Assembly: GCA_900550475.1 (NCBI GenBank) | Contig: URSA01000001.1 | Span: 1 to 64,000 of the forward strand | Direction of reading: 5' to 3' | From: an uncultured Lachnospiraceae bacterium | GTDB taxonomy: Bacteria; Bacillota; Clostridia; Lachnospirales; Lachnospiraceae | DNA: 64,000 bases | Shown here: positions 60,624 through 64,000 of the stretch, piece after piece | Numbering within the stretch: the stretch's first letter is position 1 | Layout: the number at the start of each line of letters is the position of its first letter | The notes under the pieces: model-generated | Seen by the model: only the letters and a program-made list of their open reading frames with translations | What the model was told of the DNA's origin: nothing | Databases searched by the model: none | Translations under genes and position numbers: made by a program

Positions 60624-60731
60624 TTCAGATTTTGCAGTAGAAAATAGAAATGTATTCAGATTTTATGCATATGATATTTTTTTGTTCCGGTTACACAGTA
60701 TATTCCAGTCTATTTGTTCAGATTTTACGCA
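60624..60731 (+). repeat. Phased iteron-like repeats, 31-bp period
   Basis: TTCAGATTTTnYGCA occurs at 60624 (shorter by one base), 60655 and 60717. A degenerate copy (TTCCGGTTACACA) lies at 60685. The spacings are 31, 30 and 32 bp, about three helical turns each. Confidence 0.6.
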
Positions 60732-60953
60732 GGTGGTAATCTGCAGATTTGTTGATTAAATCGTAGAAAACAGGCATTTTCTAAACATCGCATATCTTTC
60801 CTTTTATATCCAACCTATGCATACCGGGACGGTAATATTCATTCTACTTAGTCTGAATTTTTGCCGGGCAAAAATATAGTTTTTAAATAGATAGGACTTC
60901 CTGAACCGTCTTTTGCTTCTTCCCTTGCCCGATCATAGGCAACGAAATCATTC

Positions 60954-60994
60954 CGTCAAGGGTAAAATGCACGGGCATACGCCCGCCCTTGACG
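60954..60994 (+). repeat. Nested GC-rich inverted repeat
   Basis: Outer arms CGTCAAGGG / CCCTTGACG enclose an inner CGGGC / GCCCG hairpin; the inner and outer 3' arms are contiguous. It is a GC-rich island in an AT-rich stretch, of the kind found at oriT or replication sites, but not identified. Confidence 0.6.
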
Positions 60995-61246
60995 CCCTGC
61001 TTTCTTTTGCCTTGGTATTAATCAAGGGAAAAAGGCAAATTAGAGCCACTTCGGGCTGTGTTTCTAAAAAAATTTTTGGGGACATATGCACACATGAAAC
61101 ATCATATTAGACAAGGGGTTAAGGCAAATATATGCACACATAATCGTCAAAAAAAGTGTGAAAAAAAGACTTGACAATACATACAGATTCATTCATTCTA
61201 TTGCCACAAAAAATTTGGCATACAAAAAAAGAAAGGAGGCGGGGAG

Positions 61247-61813
61247 TTGGGAGAGACGGAAATTGCCTACCTGAAGGCAAAATGCAACAAGCTGATTGAT
61301 AGGGCAGAACAGTTAAGCAGTGAGAAACAAAAAATTGATCAGGAGATCGAAGTACTGCTGAAACGAAAAGACGAGATCGAGCTAAAGCTGAAGGAACAGG
61401 AGATTATTGGTGAACCGGAACCGACCGTGCCGGGAGAAAGTATTGGCCTGAAAGATGAGCTTATGGTGATACCGATTCCGGACGGAAATAGATTCGATCC
61501 GGATCCGGAGGATGCAGACGGAGAAGTGGCTCCGACCGGGGAAAAGGAATTGGGCATCTCATACAACCAGGTATTTGACATGATCAGAACCTTGAGCGCG
61601 CAAATGGCTGAAGCGCCGAGGGAGGAAATTGTGATCAGGCGGCTTTCCACCGGAGGAAAATTGCTGGAGCTTCTGGCAGACGGAATCGGAAAAGTATTCC
61701 GGTTTATCGGGCTGGGTATATTGATGATTTTGGTTTCGTTGGCGGTGACAGTTTTGCTGAATGAACCAATGCGTAACACTTTAATTGAATTTATCAGGAA
61801 CTGTGTAGGGTGA
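61247..61813 (+). CDS. Coiled-coil protein with C-terminal membrane anchor
   Basis: 188-residue protein I do not recognise, starting at TTG 61247 with AAAGGAGG upstream. Residues 4-50 form a coiled coil (IAYLKAKCNKLIDRAEQLSS, then KQKIDQEIEVLLKRKDEIEL). A Pro/Glu/Asp-rich linker (55-95) follows, then a short helical part and a C-terminal membrane helix (VFRFIGLGILMILVSLAVTVLL, about 153-174). The orientation suggests a cytoplasmic coiled coil tethered to the membrane. It is 18 bp before the surface protein gene and probably its partner. Confidence 0.75.
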   Translation: MGETEIAYLKAKCNKLIDRAEQLSSEKQKIDQEIEVLLKRKDEIELKLKEQEIIGEPEPTVPGESIGLKDELMVIPIPDGNRFDPDPEDADGEVAPTGEKELGISYNQVFDMIRTLSAQMAEAPREEIVIRRLSTGGKLLELLADGIGKVFRFIGLGILMILVSLAVTVLLNEPMRNTLIEFIRNCVG

Positions 61814-61831
61814 GAATGAAAGGAGCTAAAG

Positions 61832-64000
61832 ATGAGGAGTATTAGATTTTTCTTGTTGGTATGCAGTATGGCAGTATTTTTACTTTCTGCAATTACAGTA
61901 TCTGCTGATGCGCAGCCCGGTGTAGTCGCAGAGGCAACACTGCAGCACATCCATGCCGGTGATAGTACAAACGGAGGGGGATGCCATACAAAATTTGTTC
62001 ATTCCGATGGCTGCGGCAAGTTACTAAGCTATTTGCAGCCAGATTATAACGCCAGTGCAGACGGAAGCTGGGGATTATATATTTGCCCGGATGGACATTA
62101 TCAGTCGAGAAGCGTTTTAGGATCTTCAGTGTTACATTGTGAAATAGGACGGTTTGACAGATATGATCCTGACTGTGGCATGAATGAAAATGACACAATA
62201 GGAACGATACAAATACAAAAAAATGTTGATAACGGATATATCTTGATACCATCCGCACTCAATCTGGCAGAGTGTGTTTCGGGCATATCGTATGAATGGT
62301 CTACATCCGAAACCGGAAACTGTACTGTGTCTGAAAACGGTGAATACAGGTTGACGGTTAGATATCAGGATTCCGGCGTCAATCGAACAGCACAACTGAG
62401 CTACACAGTAGATGATTTTGACAATGTGGCGCCGGTAATCAGTGAAGTGCAAAAAAGCACAGACAAGGAAACAAATCAGGATTTAATTTTAACGGTTATT
62501 GCAGCAGATAATGAAGGGGGAAGTGGGATCGCCGGATATCGGATCGGTGATGGTGAGTGGCAGGAATCCAATCAATTTCAAATAAGTGACAATGGAAATT
62601 ACCTGTTTTATGTACGAGACAGGCAGGGGAATGTATCGGATGCTTTTTCAGTTGAAGTAAAAAATATTGATAAGATTGCACCCACAGTGTCGTTGTCGGT
62701 AGATACATATGGTTGGACAACAGGAAATGTTGTAATTACAGCTACGGCACAGGATCAAATCATCAGTTTTTCGGATCCAGCTATTTCCGGAGGTGATGCG
62801 AGTGAAGGGGAGCAAATAGGAGGTCTTGCTGCAGATGCGTATAGTTGGGACGGCGGAGCAACCTGGACATCAAGCAGTACAATGACAGTTTCATGTAACA
62901 ATACATATGGCGTGATTGTGCGCGATAAGGCAGGAAATACGGCGTATGCAGATATTGTAATCACAAACATTGATGAAACTGCACCTTCCGTGTCTTTGTA
63001 TGCATCTACGCAGGATTGGACAAATGCAGATGTATTAATCAGTGTATCGGCGTCTGATGATCAGTCCGGGCTTGCAGTAGATCCATATAGTTGGGACGGC
63101 GGAGCAACCTGGACGTCAAGCAGTACATTGACAGTTTCGTGTAACGGGACATACAGCGTGATCGTGCGCGACGCAGCGGGGCACACCGCAAGCGCAGATA
63201 TCACGGTTTCAAACATAGACAGGACAGCGCCAACAATAGAGAAACTGGAAAAGAGCGCACTGAATTGGTATTGGGAACTGGAATCTGTATTGATTACCGT
63301 GGTGGCATCCGATGATCAGTCCGGGCTTGCGGCAGATCCTTACAGCTGGGATGGCGGAGCAACCTGGACATCAAACAATACCTACGAAGTTAAAGAAAGC
63401 GGAAGAATTATCTTAAAGATCCGGGATGTACTCGGAAATGAAATAACGCAGGAAATAGATATGGTTCGTCAGGAACAGCCCAAGCCAATTGTTCAGATCA
63501 CGCCGGTGCAGCCCACAGAGCCGGAACCTGAATCGGAACCAGAGCCGGATCCGGAGCCGGTGGAAATTCCGCAGCCAACGCCGGAGGTGAAAGTCAAGCC
63601 CACAGAACCGGAACCTGAACCGGAACCAATAGAAGAACCAGAGCGGGAGGTAATAGACATACAGGAGGATGATATCCCAACGTTTGCCACCCCTGCTGTT
63701 ATCGCCAGCGCCGGAGCTGCAGCTGGTACCACAACGGGCGGAATGGTGTTTTTTGTATTCTTCTGGGTATTCAGAAAATGTAGGATCCTCAATGAAAACG
63801 GAAAGCAAATAGGAAAAAGCCGGATCAGGAAGAAAAAGGGAGGATATTTTGTAAAAATTTCCGAATCAGATCTTCAAAGATCAGGAAGTGAAATAGTCTT
63901 GCTTTTGGGGAAAAAATTTGTGGCCGCAAATAGGGACAAACCCTTGCAAATACAGGGAAATGCCTTTTCTATCCAAAAAAATATATCTGAAAAAATAGTC
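61832..64000 (+). CDS. Large Ig-like repeat surface protein with membrane anchor (partial, runs off the window)
   Basis: Open frame from ATG 61832 (RBS AAAGGAG) to the window end, 723 residues visible, no stop. A signal peptide likely ends at VSA (25). An H-x-H-x-G...GGGC motif and Cys/His-rich part cover about 35-105. Then come Ig-like units of about 83 residues; the block YSWDGGATWTS recurs near 335, 418 and 503. A Glu/Pro tract (about 550-615) and a membrane helix (MVFFVFFWVF, near 640) are followed by a basic cytoplasmic region. The intracellular tail distinguishes it from sortase-anchored adhesins. Confidence 0.85.
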   Translation, partial: MRSIRFFLLVCSMAVFLLSAITVSADAQPGVVAEATLQHIHAGDSTNGGGCHTKFVHSDGCGKLLSYLQPDYNASADGSWGLYICPDGHYQSRSVLGSSVLHCEIGRFDRYDPDCGMNENDTIGTIQIQKNVDNGYILIPSALNLAECVSGISYEWSTSETGNCTVSENGEYRLTVRYQDSGVNRTAQLSYTVDDFDNVAPVISEVQKSTDKETNQDLILTVIAADNEGGSGIAGYRIGDGEWQESNQFQISDNGNYLFYVRDRQGNVSDAFSVEVKNIDKIAPTVSLSVDTYGWTTGNVVITATAQDQIISFSDPAISGGDASEGEQIGGLAADAYSWDGGATWTSSSTMTVSCNNTYGVIVRDKAGNTAYADIVITNIDETAPSVSLYASTQDWTNADVLISVSASDDQSGLAVDPYSWDGGATWTSSSTLTVSCNGTYSVIVRDAAGHTASADITVSNIDRTAPTIEKLEKSALNWYWELESVLITVVASDDQSGLAADPYSWDGGATWTSNNTYEVKESGRIILKIRDVLGNEITQEIDMVRQEQPKPIVQITPVQPTEPEPESEPEPDPEPVEIPQPTPEVKVKPTEPEPEPEPIEEPEREVIDIQEDDIPTFATPAVIASAGAAAGTTTGGMVFFVFFWVFRKCRILNENGKQIGKSRIRKKKGGYFVKISESDLQRSGSEIVLLLGKKFVAANRDKPLQIQGNAFSIQKNISEKIV
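62840..63126 (+). repeat. Near-identical DNA repeats inside the surface protein gene
   Basis: A 41-bp segment beginning TATAGTTGGGACGGCGGAGC occurs at 62840-62880 and 63086-63126 with one mismatch. The offset is 246 bp (82 codons), so recombination could change repeat number in frame. A third, more diverged copy begins at 63341. Confidence 0.85.

Larger units (their letters stand above)
60448..61246. other. 800-bp gene-free AT-rich region with repeats
   Basis: No convincing gene. It holds a weak hairpin (GCCTAT / ATAGGC, 60449-60468), a terminator (60590-60612), phased repeats (60624-60731), a GC-rich inverted repeat (60954-60994), a 12-bp direct repeat ATATGCACACAT (61084 and 61130) and TTGACA at 61171 upstream of the next gene. 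Confidence 0.6.

Noticed and set aside
60624..60731. CRISPR array
   Set aside because: The repeats are only about 15 bp, one is degenerate, and no cas genes are near. Iteron or operator sites fit better.
60913..61110. A 65-codon ORF in the intergenic region
   Set aside because: It crosses the GC-rich inverted repeat, lacks an RBS and looks like no known protein. The structure explains the sequence better.
63413..63808. Minus-strand frames rich in Gly/Ser or Phe/Arg near the window end
   Set aside because: They are the complement of the Glu/Pro tract of the surface protein and have no RBS.

Overview
The window looks like chromosome from an anaerobic, spore-forming Clostridia member, most likely a Lachnospiraceae (inference from gene order and protein style; no rRNA is present to test it). 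The signs are an anaerobic class III ribonucleotide reductase (nrdD/nrdG), sporulation and germination genes (spoIVA, a spoVAF/gerA-type gene, a cotJC remnant), Firmicutes-type AGGAGG ribosome binding sites, frequent TTG starts, and a clostridial ftsY-ylxM-ffh-rpsP-khpA-rimM-trmD-rplS order. No tRNA, rRNA or CRISPR array was seen.

Layout. 1-9350: end of smc, ftsY, a threonine ammonia-lyase, a YitT-type membrane protein, an AraC regulator, then the SRP / ribosome-maturation operon. TrmD there carries a C-terminal GNAT domain. 9380-14325: two signal peptidases around rbgA, rnhB, and an orphan pair resembling flagellar FliK and the cytoplasmic part of FlhB (ylqG/ylqH-like). 14486-17986: a VanG-type ligase, a small unknown protein, and a serine racemase split into membrane and catalytic proteins, lying between ylqH and yraN. 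18065-22877: yraN, pgeF, a VanR-like regulator and a 956-residue histidine kinase. 22874-34480: prs, a DUF512 radical SAM protein, der, plsY, gpsA, metF, a MoxR/VWA pair, tyrS, spoIVA.

34581-41407 is accessory: an AT-rich AbiE-type toxin-antitoxin pair with a tandem operator, an alpha/beta hydrolase, a TetR regulator with an ATC-hydrolase-family protein under a palindromic operator, a LytTR regulator, a wrecked ABC exporter, and an AT-rich DUF4143 ATPase. 41632-54491 returns to metabolism: nucleoside salvage, a membrane-anchored MutS-like ATPase, rnhA, HAD and WYL proteins, an aminotransferase, nrdD/nrdG behind tandem NrdR boxes, dut, and a GerA-family protein. 54583-59182: degV, ppa and a GntR-regulated operon with two ABC ATPases. 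From about 59577 the sequence becomes AT-rich and repeat-bearing. A 5'-truncated cotJC lies at its edge, followed by a helix-turn-helix protein, about 800 bp with phased repeats and a large inverted repeat, a coiled-coil membrane protein, and a large Ig-repeat surface protein that runs off the window.

How the genes work together: the main biological theme is cell-wall chemistry. The ligase and split racemase could supply D-Ala-D-Ser, PgeF could remove misincorporated L-Ser, and the VanR-like pair may sense the envelope. A second theme is regulatory: two sporulation genes have their ribosome binding sites inside the 3' arm of the upstream terminator hairpin.
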